Made by a program: the position numbers and the translations under genes. The notes below the pieces were generated by a model. That model searched no databases, was not told the DNA's origin, and worked only from the letters and a program-made list of their open reading frames with translations. Shown one piece after another: positions 37,112-46,732 of a stretch of DNA of 64,000 nt; position 1 is the first letter of the stretch, and each line of letters begins with the position of its first letter. This stretch comes from Pandoraea horticolens. Its GTDB lineage: Bacteria; Pseudomonadota; Gammaproteobacteria; Burkholderiales; Burkholderiaceae. The DNA lies in assembly GCF_902459555.1 (NCBI RefSeq), contig NZ_CABPSM010000001.1:558001-622000 (forward strand), written 5' to 3'.

Positions 37112-37162
37112 AATTTTTATCCCGGAAACATTAGCGCCTCTGAAGTATCGACCCAAACGACC

Positions 37163-38041
37163 ATGCGAAACCTCGACATCGATCTATTGCGTACTTTCGT
37201 GGCGATTGCACAGCACGAAACCTTCGTGGCGGCCGCCGCGCGCGTGGGTCGCACACAGTCCGCCATCACACAGCAGATGCAGCGGCTGGAGCAGGAAATG
37301 GGGTGTGCGCTGTTCGAAAAGCAGGGGCGGCAGAAGACGATGACGGCCGACGGCATGCGGCTCGTCGCCTATGCGAACAAGATCCTCGCGCTCAACGATC
37401 AGGCCGTGCAGGTCATGCACACACGCGGCCCGGTGGAGAAACTGCGCATCGGCTCGCCGCACGATGTGGCCGATTCGATCCTGCCCAGCATGTTGCGACG
37501 GCTGTCGAAACTTTCGGCAGAGTTGCAGTTGGAGATCAACGTCGGACGCAGCCCGCACCTCATGGATGCGCTGCGCGACAAGGAACTGGATCTGGCGATC
37601 TCGACGCGTTACGACGAAGGATTTCCGGGGATCAAGCTGCGCACGTCGCCAATGGTGTGGATCTGTGCGGACGATTTCATCTTCAACTCGGCCGCCCCGG
37701 TACCGCTCGTGATGGCCGACGAGTTGAGCCTGTTCCGGCGGCTGTCCATCGAACGTCTGAACGCAGCGGGTATCGCGTGGCGCACGAGCTTCATCTCACC
37801 GACGCTCACCGGCATCAAGGCGGCGATCAGTGCGGGCCTCGGTGTCACGGCCCGCACGACCGAGTTGCTCGACGCCAACATGCGCGTGCTATCGGAAGCG
37901 GACGGTCTGCCCCGCCTGCCCGACGTCGCGTTCTATCTCTACGTGCAACCGACGTGTACCAGTCAGGTGCTGCGCGAACTGTTCGAGTCGACGGAGCACA
38001 TCGCCACGCGTTTCGGACCGCCGTTTCTGATGGGCGAGTAA
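37163..38041 (+). CDS. LysR-family regulator of the sulfur amino acid cluster
   Basis: 292 residues. HTH at residues 5-62 (IDLLRTFVAIAQHETFVAAA, RTQSAITQQMQRLEQEMG), then an effector domain beginning KLRIGSPHDVADSILP. It is divergent from the ABC importer gene set, the classical LysR arrangement, so it probably senses the imported compound and activates the run from 36973 down to 30231. The effector is unknown. Confidence 0.88.
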   Translation: MRNLDIDLLRTFVAIAQHETFVAAAARVGRTQSAITQQMQRLEQEMGCALFEKQGRQKTMTADGMRLVAYANKILALNDQAVQVMHTRGPVEKLRIGSPHDVADSILPSMLRRLSKLSAELQLEINVGRSPHLMDALRDKELDLAISTRYDEGFPGIKLRTSPMVWICADDFIFNSAAPVPLVMADELSLFRRLSIERLNAAGIAWRTSFISPTLTGIKAAISAGLGVTARTTELLDANMRVLSEADGLPRLPDVAFYLYVQPTCTSQVLRELFESTEHIATRFGPPFLMGE

Positions 38042-38076
38042 TCGGCGCACCAGCACTCATCCGCGCAGCGGCAAGG

Positions 38077-38650
38077 TCAGCCCTTCGGCGCGGTGCCCGG
38101 GCGCAGATACGCGAGCACATGCGCGACGTAGTCGGCCTTGCCCAGCGCTACGCCATGCTGACGCAGAATCCCGTACGCGGTGTTGGTATGGAAGTAGAAC
38201 TGTGCGAGCAGCCAGTCGCGCGCATATTGCTCGCCGGTCATGTCGAAGACCACGCCGTTGTGGCAATTCGAGAGTGATGTCGATGTACTCGCCGGCGTCG
38301 AGGGCATTGCCGGACAGCGTGTCGAGAAACGCAATGGTGTTGGCGAGACAGGCCTTCGCCTCGGCGAACGTGCCGGGACGATGCTCGGCATTCCAGCCTT
38401 CGCGCTGCAGGGCGAGCAGGGTTTCCGGAATCGGCTCGCTGCGCAACCGGTACGCGGGCTCCATCGCCTGATAGCTCGCGAAGCGCACCTGCGCGGCGAG
38501 CGGATACATGTCCGGCGCGAGACGCAATGTCATCAGCGCATCGGGGTCCTTGCTCTTCGATTTTTCGTATGCCGCCGCCTTGTCGAGCCATGCCGACAAG
38601 CCGCGCAACATATGCGAGAACGTAGGGATGAGAAGCTCGGTCAGCGTCAT
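38077..38650 (-). pseudogene. DUF1993-domain gene with a one-base frameshift
   Basis: The 5' part (residues 1-130: LTELLIPTFSHMLRGLSAWL ... YIDITLELP) and the 3' part (NGVVFDMTGEQYARDWLLAQ FYFHTNTAYGILRQHGV) both match DUF1993, but lie in different frames. One base in the run at about 38259-38263 separates them; removing it gives ELPNGVVFDMTGEQ. DUF1993 proteins have about 170 residues and are distant DinB/metal-helix-bundle relatives of unknown function. It may be a real mutation or a sequencing error in an otherwise intact gene. Confidence 0.8.
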
Positions 38651-38706
38651 GCCACACTACTCCGTAGTTTTATTTTTGTGGGAACTCCGCAGCGCAGCAT
38701 ATCGTG

Positions 38707-38732
38707 ATCCTGCCGGTTTCGCACGGCAGGAT
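38707..38732. terminator. Hairpin downstream of the methyltransferase gene
   Basis: ATCCTGCCG and CGGCAGGAT form a 9-bp stem around an 8-base loop. No T-run follows on either strand, so its role is uncertain. Confidence 0.35.
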
Positions 38733-38751
38733 GAAGGAGGCCAGCGCGTGC

Positions 38752-39612
38752 TTACGTCGTTGCGATAAGCAGTTCTTCGGCGTTGGCCGGTGGGCGCAAG
38801 CCATCGTCGCGGTTCGAGAAATAGCGTTGGGTCAGGGCCGTCGCCGACACGTGCGTCGCGTCTTTGAAGCCATTCTCCCGGGCGAACATCATCATGTCCT
38901 CCGGTGTGAAGAAGCTGATGAACGGCGTGCCGCTCGCGCGTGCCCCTTTTGCGGCCATTTCGAGGCCGGGACGCACCTCAGGGTCGGCCATCTCCAGGGG
39001 CAACAAAAACGTCATCGCCAGCGTGGAGCCGGGCGCGAACGACGACACCTCGCGCAACGTCGACGCATTCGCCTCGCGCGTCAAGTACATGCTCACGCCT
39101 GTGGAGACGATCACCGCCGGCCGGCTGGCGTCGAAGCCGTGCTGTAAGAGGGCGTCGCGCCACGACTGTCCGGCCTCGAAATCCACCGGTACGAAGTGAA
39201 GCCAGTCCTGCACACCATAACCCAATGCGATGAGCCGGTCGTGCTTCCAGCGTTGCGGCCCTGGGCGGTCGATTTCGAAGATCGTGAGCGATGCGGCGAG
39301 TTCGGGGTGCCGCTGCGCGAAGCTGTCGAGGCCCGCGCCGAGAATCACATACTGGGTGACACCGTGCTGCAGTTGCTCTATCACGAGGTCTTCGACGAAG
39401 CGCGCACGGGCAACGATGGACGCGCGAAACGGTCGCGTGAACGCCGGGTTCATGTCGCCGCGCTCACGCCAGTCGTCCGGTGGTTCGAGCAGCTTCAGAC
39501 CAACGTCGTCGGCGAGGACGTGCGGCGTGGCGTCGACTTCGAGATGCAGCGCACGCCATAGTGCAACGCGCGCTGCCGTGCTGTCGGGGGCGATGTCTTT
39601 GTGATCGGTCAT
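38752..39612 (-). CDS. SAM-dependent methyltransferase, LCMT/PPM family
   Basis: About 286 residues. VTQYVILGAGLDSFAQR is the SAM-binding motif I, TIFEIDRPGPQRWKHDRL is motif II of the leucine carboxyl methyltransferase-like family, and VIVSTGVSMYLTREA is the motif preceding the C-terminal half. The family also contains polyketide-type O-methyltransferases, and the bacterial substrates are mostly unknown. The start at 39612 is chosen because the fold begins there and GAGG precedes it; the longer open frame upstream is not similar to the family. Confidence 0.82.
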   Translation of the reverse strand: MTDHKDIAPDSTAARVALWRALHLEVDATPHVLADDVGLKLLEPPDDWRERGDMNPAFTRPFRASIVARARFVEDLVIEQLQHGVTQYVILGAGLDSFAQRHPELAASLTIFEIDRPGPQRWKHDRLIALGYGVQDWLHFVPVDFEAGQSWRDALLQHGFDASRPAVIVSTGVSMYLTREANASTLREVSSFAPGSTLAMTFLLPLEMADPEVRPGLEMAAKGARASGTPFISFFTPEDMMMFARENGFKDATHVSATALTQRYFSNRDDGLRPPANAEELLIATT

Positions 39613-39710
39613 GGCGCATACCTCGTGGGTCGGGTACGGGATGCGTCGATTCTTGCACAGCTCCGGCAACGCTGCCGGGCAATCGCTCACGGCCGGCGAT
39701 AGTGTTCCGG

Positions 39711-40565
<855 letters not shown>

Positions 40566-40613
40566 GTGACATCTCACGAACTATGAAAAAGAGGAGGGAC
40601 GGCGGCCGTCAAT

Positions 40614-40630
40614 ATACTCCCCTATAGTAT
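40614..40630. promoter_or_regulatory. RcnR/CsoR-type operator
   Basis: ATACT-CCCC-TAT-AGTAT: a dyad with a C-tract between ATACT and AGTAT, the same plan as known RcnR operators (TACT, G/C-tract, AGTA). It lies between the divergent rcnA and rcnR genes and so probably controls both. Confidence 0.75.
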
Positions 40631-40687
40631 TTTTGTGTTAGAGTTTTTCGCGATTTGACCCACCTGAAACAGGAGCGCGACCCGCCC

Positions 40688-40957
40688 GTGCATACGATTC
40701 GAGACAAGAACAAGCTGTTGGCACGCGTTCGTCGCATTCAAGGGCAGACGCAGGCGCTTGAGCGCCAGTTGGACCAAGAGGGCGATTGCGCCGAGATCCT
40801 GCAGCAGATTGCCGCCATTCGCGGCGCCGTGAACGGCCTGATGGCTGCCGTCATCGAGGGGCATCTCGTCGATCATCTTGTCAACGAGCCCGAACTGGCG
40901 AATCGCGAGGCCGAGTTGGACCCGGTGCTGCACGTCATCAAGGCCTACCTGAAATAA
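40688..40957 (+). CDS. rcnR: Nickel/cobalt-sensing repressor, RcnR
   Basis: All-helical CsoR/RcnR repressor of about 89 residues. HTIRDKNKLLARVRRIQGQ at the N-terminus, GDCAEILQQIAAIRGAVNGLM with the metal-ligand Cys, and EGHLVDHLV with the two His ligands match E. coli RcnR (His3, Cys35, His60, His64). The GTG at 40688 is chosen because it places the first His next to the N-terminal amine; the alternative TTG at 40655 adds eleven residues that do not belong to the family. It represses rcnA until nickel or cobalt binds. Confidence 0.9.
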   Translation: MHTIRDKNKLLARVRRIQGQTQALERQLDQEGDCAEILQQIAAIRGAVNGLMAAVIEGHLVDHLVNEPELANREAELDPVLHVIKAYLK

Positions 40958-40985
40958 CCCCCACTGTGTGCCGGAGTTGCGCGTG

Positions 40986-42179
40986 ATGCTGTCCCTTCGA
41001 TTGCATTGGTACGCCCTGGAGACGTCGCGAGTGCTGCGCAGGCACTGGCAGGTCCTTTGCCTGACAATCATGCTGGTGCTCCCGTCGATGCCGGTTTTCG
41101 CGCAAGCGCGAATTCTCGGGGCGCCTGTGCTCGCCACGCTCGCCCCAGCGCGCGGCGCCGAATGGCAGTTCCTTTGGGTGCACGCGCTTGAAGCCGTTGG
41201 CGTGCTGTGGGTGCTCGCGCAGCGACGTGCCATCTCCGGTGGCTCGTTCGCCACCTTCGTCCGGTCGTTGCCCGTTCCCGCATGGCGTCAGCGGGGTGTC
41301 GATGCGGCGGTGGTGGCGCTCGCCAGCACACCGCTGTTGCTCAGCGTGGCAGCAGCGCTCGTCGCGCTCGCCCTCACGCCCGAGAACGGCATCCCTTCCT
41401 TCTATGTGCTCGATCTGACGCTCATTACACTCGGCGCGCAATTGGCTGTGCTCAATCGAAGCCTGCGAAACGCCGTGCCGCTCGTCATGGCCAACGCGCT
41501 GCTCGTGGCGGGCCTGCAAACGTCGGGCTCGCTGGCGTTCTCGATGCTCGCAGGTGCGCTGGGCGTCTCGGTGTGGACGTTGATCCGCGTACCGGCCGTT
41601 CCAGCGCCGCGCCAATGGCGACTGGGCTCGCTGCATACCATCGCTCCTACCGCAGGTTTGCGCCGTCTGCTCTCCCCGAGTGGGTGGGTGCAGATCGGGA
41701 TACTGCGCTCGCATGCGAGCACGGTTGCTGGCCGGGGCGCGCTGATGGCCGCAACGGCCGCCGCGACGTGCTATCTCAGCGCGCTCTGGGCGTTCGACAT
41801 CCGTGCCAAGGCGCTCGTCTTGATGGCCCAGGCCGTGATCCTTGTGATCGCCGCCATGCATTTCCGCGAGTTGAGTCAAGCCCACTACCGGGCGGCACAT
41901 TTCACCCGTTCGCTGCCATGCCGGCCGATCTGGCAGACGCTCGCCGATATTGCGACGGTGCTCGGTGTTGCATTGGTGTTTGTGGTCATTGGCCCCGTCT
42001 TTCTCGCGATAAATGGCGCGATGCCTCTCTGGCAGACGCCGCCTCTCTTACTCGCCGGTATACCGCTCGTGGCATTGCTGCGCTTACCGCAACGATTTGC
42101 TCCACGCCAGTCCGTGTTGCTCGGTGCGACACTTGCCGCGTTGTGGGTCGCCACCGTCTGGCCGTGCTTCGTTTACTGA
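40986..42179 (+). CDS. Polytopic membrane protein, partner of the adjacent ABC ATPase
   Basis: About 397 residues with roughly ten hydrophobic segments (for example VLCLTIMLVLPSMPVFA near residue 35, AAVVALASTPLLLSVAAALV near 110, VLGVALVFVVIGPVFLAI near 325). I do not recognise a named family. It is followed 13 bases after its stop by an ABC ATPase gene, so it is very probably the permease half of a two-gene ABC-2-like exporter. The start at 40986 has GGAG about nine bases upstream and is preferred over an upstream GTG. Its closeness to rcnR (28 bp) suggests co-transcription with a metal regulator. Confidence 0.75.
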   Translation: MLSLRLHWYALETSRVLRRHWQVLCLTIMLVLPSMPVFAQARILGAPVLATLAPARGAEWQFLWVHALEAVGVLWVLAQRRAISGGSFATFVRSLPVPAWRQRGVDAAVVALASTPLLLSVAAALVALALTPENGIPSFYVLDLTLITLGAQLAVLNRSLRNAVPLVMANALLVAGLQTSGSLAFSMLAGALGVSVWTLIRVPAVPAPRQWRLGSLHTIAPTAGLRRLLSPSGWVQIGILRSHASTVAGRGALMAATAAATCYLSALWAFDIRAKALVLMAQAVILVIAAMHFRELSQAHYRAAHFTRSLPCRPIWQTLADIATVLGVALVFVVIGPVFLAINGAMPLWQTPPLLLAGIPLVALLRLPQRFAPRQSVLLGATLAALWVATVWPCFVY

Positions 42180-42192
42180 TTTCCCTCCGCTC

Positions 42193-42822
42193 ATGCTCCG
42201 CTTCGCTAATCTCACCAAACGCTTCGGCACCCGTACCCTCTTCGAGAATCTGCACTTCAACGCAAACGCAGGTTGCGCGGCGTTGAACGACGAAAACGGC
42301 AGCGGCAAATCCACCCTGCTCGGCATGCTCGCGGGCACCGTCGATGCGGATGGTGGCGATATCTGGCTAGATGGGCATTCCCTGCGCGAAGCGCCGCTGG
42401 CCGCAAAATCCGCGCTCGCGTACGTGCCCGACGATTGCCTCGCGTATCCGTTTCAGACAGGGCGCGCGCTGCTTGACCTCGTGGCGTCGACCAAAAAGAC
42501 GAGCGTCGATGCGGGCGTAATCAATCTCGCCCACCGTTTCGGGTTGGCACCCCACATGGAAAAGCGCTTCGAGCAGATGTCGCTGGGTACGCGCCGCAAG
42601 TTCTTCCTGAGCGCAACGCTAATTGGCGCGCCGCGCGTGATCATCGCGGACGAGCCCGGCAACGGCCTGGACGCCGCCGCGCGCGCTGTCCTCATCGACT
42701 TGTTCACCACACTGGGTAAAGATCGCTGCGTGTTCTTTTCCAGCCACGATCCGGATCTCACACGCGCCTGCCACGCCACGACGGCCGCCTTTGCCGACCT
42801 CACACCGCACCGCGCCATCTGA
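42193..42822 (+). CDS. ABC transporter ATPase, divergent
   Basis: About 209 residues. Walker A reads NDENGSGKST where the first Gly is usually retained; Walker B is VIIADEPGNGLD; the signature is MSLGTRRKFFL rather than LSGGQ, as in several ABC-2 and CcmA-like ATPases; the switch His is in FSSHDPDL. All catalytic residues are present. Start ATG at 42193 directly precedes the fold (MLRFANLTKRFGTRTLFENL). It pairs with the membrane protein just upstream. Substrate and direction unknown. Confidence 0.85.
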   Translation: MLRFANLTKRFGTRTLFENLHFNANAGCAALNDENGSGKSTLLGMLAGTVDADGGDIWLDGHSLREAPLAAKSALAYVPDDCLAYPFQTGRALLDLVASTKKTSVDAGVINLAHRFGLAPHMEKRFEQMSLGTRRKFFLSATLIGAPRVIIADEPGNGLDAAARAVLIDLFTTLGKDRCVFFSSHDPDLTRACHATTAAFADLTPHRAI

Positions 42823-42928
42823 CACACCGTTTCGCTTTGCACGCGCCGCGATAGTTCATCACGCGTCGAAACATCCTCGCGTCACGCGCCCCTAGACTTC
42901 GGCCATCGTCATCACCGGCTGGAAAACC

Positions 42929-44353
42929 ATGAATACCGATTGCGGCGCACGATCTCCTGAGCGCGCCAGCGCCGTACAATACGATGCGTCCAACGCGCGA
43001 CGGATTCTGAACGCCACATGCGTCAGCTACGTCGTCGTTCTGCTGGACACGTCGATCGTCAATGTCGCACTCGAGCCGCTAGCCCATGCCTTCGATGTGC
43101 AAATGACCGGGCTGCAATGGGTTGTCAGCGCCTACACACTGTTGTTCGCGAGTCTGCTGCTCACGGGCGGCACACTCGGAGACCGATGGGGCGCGAAGCG
43201 GGGCTATCTCGCTGGCCTGCTGATTTTCATGATGGCGTCGCTCGGCTGCGCACTCGCACTCTCGCCGCCGATGCTCATCGCCGCCCGCGCGCTTCAGGGC
43301 ATCGGTGCGGCGTTGCTCGTACCGTGCTCGCTCAAGCTCATTCATCAGGCAACGCCCGACCCCGCCGAGCGGGCACGGGCCATCGGCCGATGGGTCGGAC
43401 TGGGCGGCGTCGCACTGGCCGCCGGCCCGCTCGTCGGTGGCGCGCTGATCCACTGGCTCGGCTGGCGCAGCATTTTCCTGGTAAACGTGCCGGTCTGTCT
43501 CGCCGGCGCGGTGATGGCGGGGCGCATCGCCTGCGCGCCGCCTGCGCAGTCCGGTGCCAACCGCATCGATCTTTCCGGGCTGATGACGGGCATGGTCGCG
43601 CTTGCCACCCTGATCGGGGTGCTCATCGAGGGCCATGCGCTCGGCTGGACGTCCGCGTGGATCGCCGCGGGTGCCGTCTTGTCCGCCCTTGCGTGGCTTG
43701 CACTGCTGCGCATCGAGGCCCGTCATCCCCATCCGATGCTGCCGTTGACGCTGTTCCGAAGCGGGGTATTCACCGGCTCGGCGGCCGCGTCGATGGCCTC
43801 CGCTTTCGTGTTCTACGGATTGTTGTTCGTGGTGAGCCTGCATTTTCAGCAGGTGCGCGGATACACCGCCCTACAGACGGGCACGGCGCTACTGCCCATG
43901 ACCGTCATGGTCGCCGCCGGAAGTCTGCTGGCGGGGCGTCTGGCAGGCCGCTTCGGCCCGGTGCGTCCGGTGCTTTGGGCGTTCGTTGCCTACGCTGCGG
44001 GAGCCATCGGGCTGGCATTCGTCACGGCCGATGTACCGTATGCGTTCGCCGTGTTGCCTATGCTGGCCATTGGGGTGGCGTCCGGCGTTGTTTCACCCAT
44101 TGCAACGGCGCCGGCGTTGCAGACGGTTGCGCCAGCGCGGGCGGGGGTCGCAGCCGCCGTTCTGAACACTGCGAGACAGGCGGGTGCGGCGCTCGGCGTT
44201 GCGATCTTCGGCTCGCTCGCGGGCACCGTTCCGCCAGCGGAAACCGGGCTGTACCCAGCGCTGGGGCTAGCTGCCGGGGTCAGTCTCGCGATGTTGCCGG
44301 CGTGGCGCCTGGCGTTACGCGAGTGGGGCAGGACTTCGCCGGGTCGGGGGTAA
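42929..44353 (+). CDS. MFS efflux transporter, DHA2 (14-span) family
   Basis: 474 residues with about 14 hydrophobic segments. Motif C-type and family signatures: LLDTSIVNVALEPLAHAF at the first span (conserved Asp), WVVSAYTLLFASLLLTGGTLGDRWGAKRGYL (motif A loop). EmrB/QacA-type proton antiporter exporting drugs or organic compounds. No adjacent regulator, so its substrate cannot be suggested. The start has GG-rich sequence upstream (ACCGGCTGGAAAACC). Confidence 0.88.
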   Translation: MNTDCGARSPERASAVQYDASNARRILNATCVSYVVVLLDTSIVNVALEPLAHAFDVQMTGLQWVVSAYTLLFASLLLTGGTLGDRWGAKRGYLAGLLIFMMASLGCALALSPPMLIAARALQGIGAALLVPCSLKLIHQATPDPAERARAIGRWVGLGGVALAAGPLVGGALIHWLGWRSIFLVNVPVCLAGAVMAGRIACAPPAQSGANRIDLSGLMTGMVALATLIGVLIEGHALGWTSAWIAAGAVLSALAWLALLRIEARHPHPMLPLTLFRSGVFTGSAAASMASAFVFYGLLFVVSLHFQQVRGYTALQTGTALLPMTVMVAAGSLLAGRLAGRFGPVRPVLWAFVAYAAGAIGLAFVTADVPYAFAVLPMLAIGVASGVVSPIATAPALQTVAPARAGVAAAVLNTARQAGAALGVAIFGSLAGTVPPAETGLYPALGLAAGVSLAMLPAWRLALREWGRTSPGRG

Positions 44354-44569
44354 CGGGAAGGGATTGCAAGGTGAACAAAGGCCCTATTGGCGGCCGGCGA
44401 AGTGCGACACACGCGCATTGATCTCGAATCATTAAAGTTACTGCCTCAATGCGCCGTAAGCGCAGAGAGTAAAGCAGTCATGTATCGATGCGATGGCACC
44501 GGCGGTACTGCCGGAGCGGTAAATCCCCCTTTTTCAACGGCTCGCTTGCGAGCCTACCGATGAAAGCCC

Positions 44570-46456
44570 ATGAAAGTCACTTCGTTGCGAACCCGGATTC
44601 TGCTCATCACCTGCCTGACGGTGGTGGGGGCACTAATTCTCTCTGGCATTACGACTTACGTGATCGTGCGCGACAGCATGATGTCGAGCATTGCGCACAC
44701 GCTCTCGGCCGTAGCCAACGGCAATGCGAGCGCCATCGAGCGCTGGTCGGCCGACAAGGCGCAGGCGGTCGTGGCGACGTCGCAGGTCGTCGAGAAAGGG
44801 GACCCGGCTCTGGTGAAGCTCATGGGCAAGACCAACGACTTCCCGATCACGACCATCGGCTGGTCGGACAAGACGTTCTTCTCCACCACCAACACCACGC
44901 CGCCGGGCTACGACCCGACCACCCGTCCCTGGTATAAGAGCGCAGTCGCGGCGGGCAAGCTGGCCATCACCAAGCCGTATGGCGATTCGGGGACCGGCAT
45001 TCTGTACGTGGCCTTCGCCGCTCCGATCGTGCGTGACGGCCAGACTGCTGGTGTGGTCAGTGGCGCCGTGCCGCTCACCGGCGTGCAGGACATCATCAAG
45101 GCGGTGCACCCCACGCCGTCGAGCCTCGCACTGGTCGTGGCAAGCGACGGGCAGGTGATCGCCCACCCGGACAACAAGTTCTCGCTCAAGCCGTCGACGG
45201 AGGTGGCCGCCGCGCTTACCGCCGACTCGCTGCCGGGCATGACCGCCGACGACGCCGCACCGGTCGCCATGGAACTCGCGGGAGCCCCCAAGCTGCTCAA
45301 GGCCAAGCGCATTCCCGGCACGGACTGGTATCTGGTGGTCGCGCTCGACCGTGCGGAAGCCACGGCCGGCCTGACGCATGTGCTGAGCGCAACGATCATC
45401 ACGCTGATCGTGCTGACGTTGATCGCGCTGGCCATCGTGTCGCTTTTCACGTCACGCGCCTTCAAGCGTCTGTCGACCGTACGCGACGCCATGGACACCA
45501 TCGGTTCGGGCGACGGCGACATGACGCAGCGCCTGGACGTCATCGGCCACGACGAAGTGGCGCAGATTTCGACGTCGTTCAATGCATTCGTCGACAAGAT
45601 CAGTACGGTGATGCTCGATGTGCGCTCGGGCGTGTCGTCGATGACATCGGCCACGAGCGAGATCGAGATGGGCAACCGCGATTTGTCGCAGCGCACCGAA
45701 GCCTCCGCAGGGTCGTTGCAGGAGACGTCGTCTGCGCTCACGGAGCTGACCTCCAGCGTCAAGCAGACGGCCGATACGGCCGAGCACGCGACGCGTCTGG
45801 CCAACGAGGCGAGCGCTGCCGCCGCGCGGGGCGGCCAGGTTGTCACCGATGCCGTGGGCACGATGGCGGCGATCACGCAGTCGTCGGAGCGCATCACGGA
45901 GATCATCGGCGTGATCGACGGCATTGCATTCCAGACCAACATTCTGGCGCTCAACGCCGCGGTGGAAGCGGCGCGCGCGGGCGAGCAGGGACGTGGCTTT
46001 GCGGTGGTGGCAGGCGAAGTGCGCACACTGGCCCAGCGCAGTGCCGCTGCGGCACAAGAGATCAAGACGCTCATCGAGACGTCGGTGCACAACGTGAAGA
46101 GCGGTACGGAACGCGTACAGGCTGCGGGTACGACGATGCACGAGATCGTCGACGGGATTACGCGAGTGCAGCGTCTGGTGAGCGAAATCCACGCGGCGAT
46201 GACCGAACAGAGCGCAGGCATCAGCCAGATCGACCGTTCGGTTTCGGAGATGGATCAGGCGACGCAGCAGAATGCGGCGCTGGTCGAAGAGTCGGCGGCC
46301 GCGTCGGCGATGTTGAGTGAACAGGCCCGCATGCTCGCCGAAACGGTGGCACGCTTCCGTCTGCGAGAGGAGCATCGCAGCGATTCGCACGGCTTTGGCG
46401 CGTCGCATGCGCCGTCGCTGTCGGCGGTGGGCTCGTCGCAGCGTCTGGCCGCTTGA
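44570..46456 (+). CDS. Methyl-accepting chemotaxis protein with dCache_1 sensor
   Basis: 628 residues: TM1 at about 10-34, a periplasmic dCache sensor to about 272, TM2 at about 278-300, HAMP to about 355 and a signalling domain with the highly conserved hairpin tip ([20 protein letters not shown]). In the sensor Tyr114, Arg119, Trp121, Tyr122, Tyr137 and Asp139 match the spacing of the amino-acid-binding dCache motif; the last Asp of that motif, expected at about 166, is Ala. It therefore probably senses an amino acid or close analogue, but perhaps not a standard one. It has no pentapeptide tether at the C-terminus. Confidence 0.9.
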   Translation: MKVTSLRTRILLITCLTVVGALILSGITTYVIVRDSMMSSIAHTLSAVANGNASAIERWSADKAQAVVATSQVVEKGDPALVKLMGKTNDFPITTIGWSDKTFFSTTNTTPPGYDPTTRPWYKSAVAAGKLAITKPYGDSGTGILYVAFAAPIVRDGQTAGVVSGAVPLTGVQDIIKAVHPTPSSLALVVASDGQVIAHPDNKFSLKPSTEVAAALTADSLPGMTADDAAPVAMELAGAPKLLKAKRIPGTDWYLVVALDRAEATAGLTHVLSATIITLIVLTLIALAIVSLFTSRAFKRLSTVRDAMDTIGSGDGDMTQRLDVIGHDEVAQISTSFNAFVDKISTVMLDVRSGVSSMTSATSEIEMGNRDLSQRTEASAGSLQETSSALTELTSSVKQTADTAEHATRLANEASAAAARGGQVVTDAVGTMAAITQSSERITEIIGVIDGIAFQTNILALNAAVEAARAGEQGRGFAVVAGEVRTLAQRSAAAAQEIKTLIETSVHNVKSGTERVQAAGTTMHEIVDGITRVQRLVSEIHAAMTEQSAGISQIDRSVSEMDQATQQNAALVEESAAASAMLSEQARMLAETVARFRLREEHRSDSHGFGASHAPSLSAVGSSQRLAA

Positions 46457-46567
46457 GGGCAGGGCGAGGGCGGCGCGGTATACGGGAAAAGGCCGAGTGG
46501 CGATGTGAACGCTTCGTACGCGAGGCGTTCACAAAATCCGATTTTCCCGTTACAATCGCCGTCCCCT

Positions 46568-46652
46568 GCCCAGGTGGCGGAATTGGTAGACGCACTATCT
46601 TGAGGGGGTAGCGCCGAGAGGCGTGCGGGTTCGAGTCCCGCCCTGGGCACCA
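46568..46652 (+). tRNA. tRNA-Leu, anticodon GAG
   Basis: 85 bases with acceptor stem GCCCAGG / CCTGGGC, encoded CCA, T-loop GGTTCGAGTCCC, and the long variable arm of leucine tRNAs. The anticodon loop CTTGAGG gives GAG. It follows the chemoreceptor gene and borders an accessory region. Confidence 0.93.
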
Positions 46653-46685
46653 AGGCAGCCTTATCTGGCAAGACTTCCCCGGTAG

Positions 46686-46705
46686 TTTGGCGTAATTTTG
46701 GCGTA
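46686..46705 (+). repeat. Two direct TTTGGCGTA repeats beside tRNA-Leu
   Basis: Perfect 9-mers at 46686-46694 and 46697-46705, an 11-base period. Their position just 3' of a tRNA suggests arm-type integrase sites left by a departed element, but no integrase gene is present. Confidence 0.4.
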
Positions 46706-46732
46706 GGTACGCGAAAATGCCGCATGCAAGGG

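Noticed and set aside
46255-46725. 156-codon minus-strand frame spanning tRNA-Leu
   Set aside because: The GLEPARLSALPPQDS-type translation is the well-known artefact of reading a leucine tRNA gene backwards.
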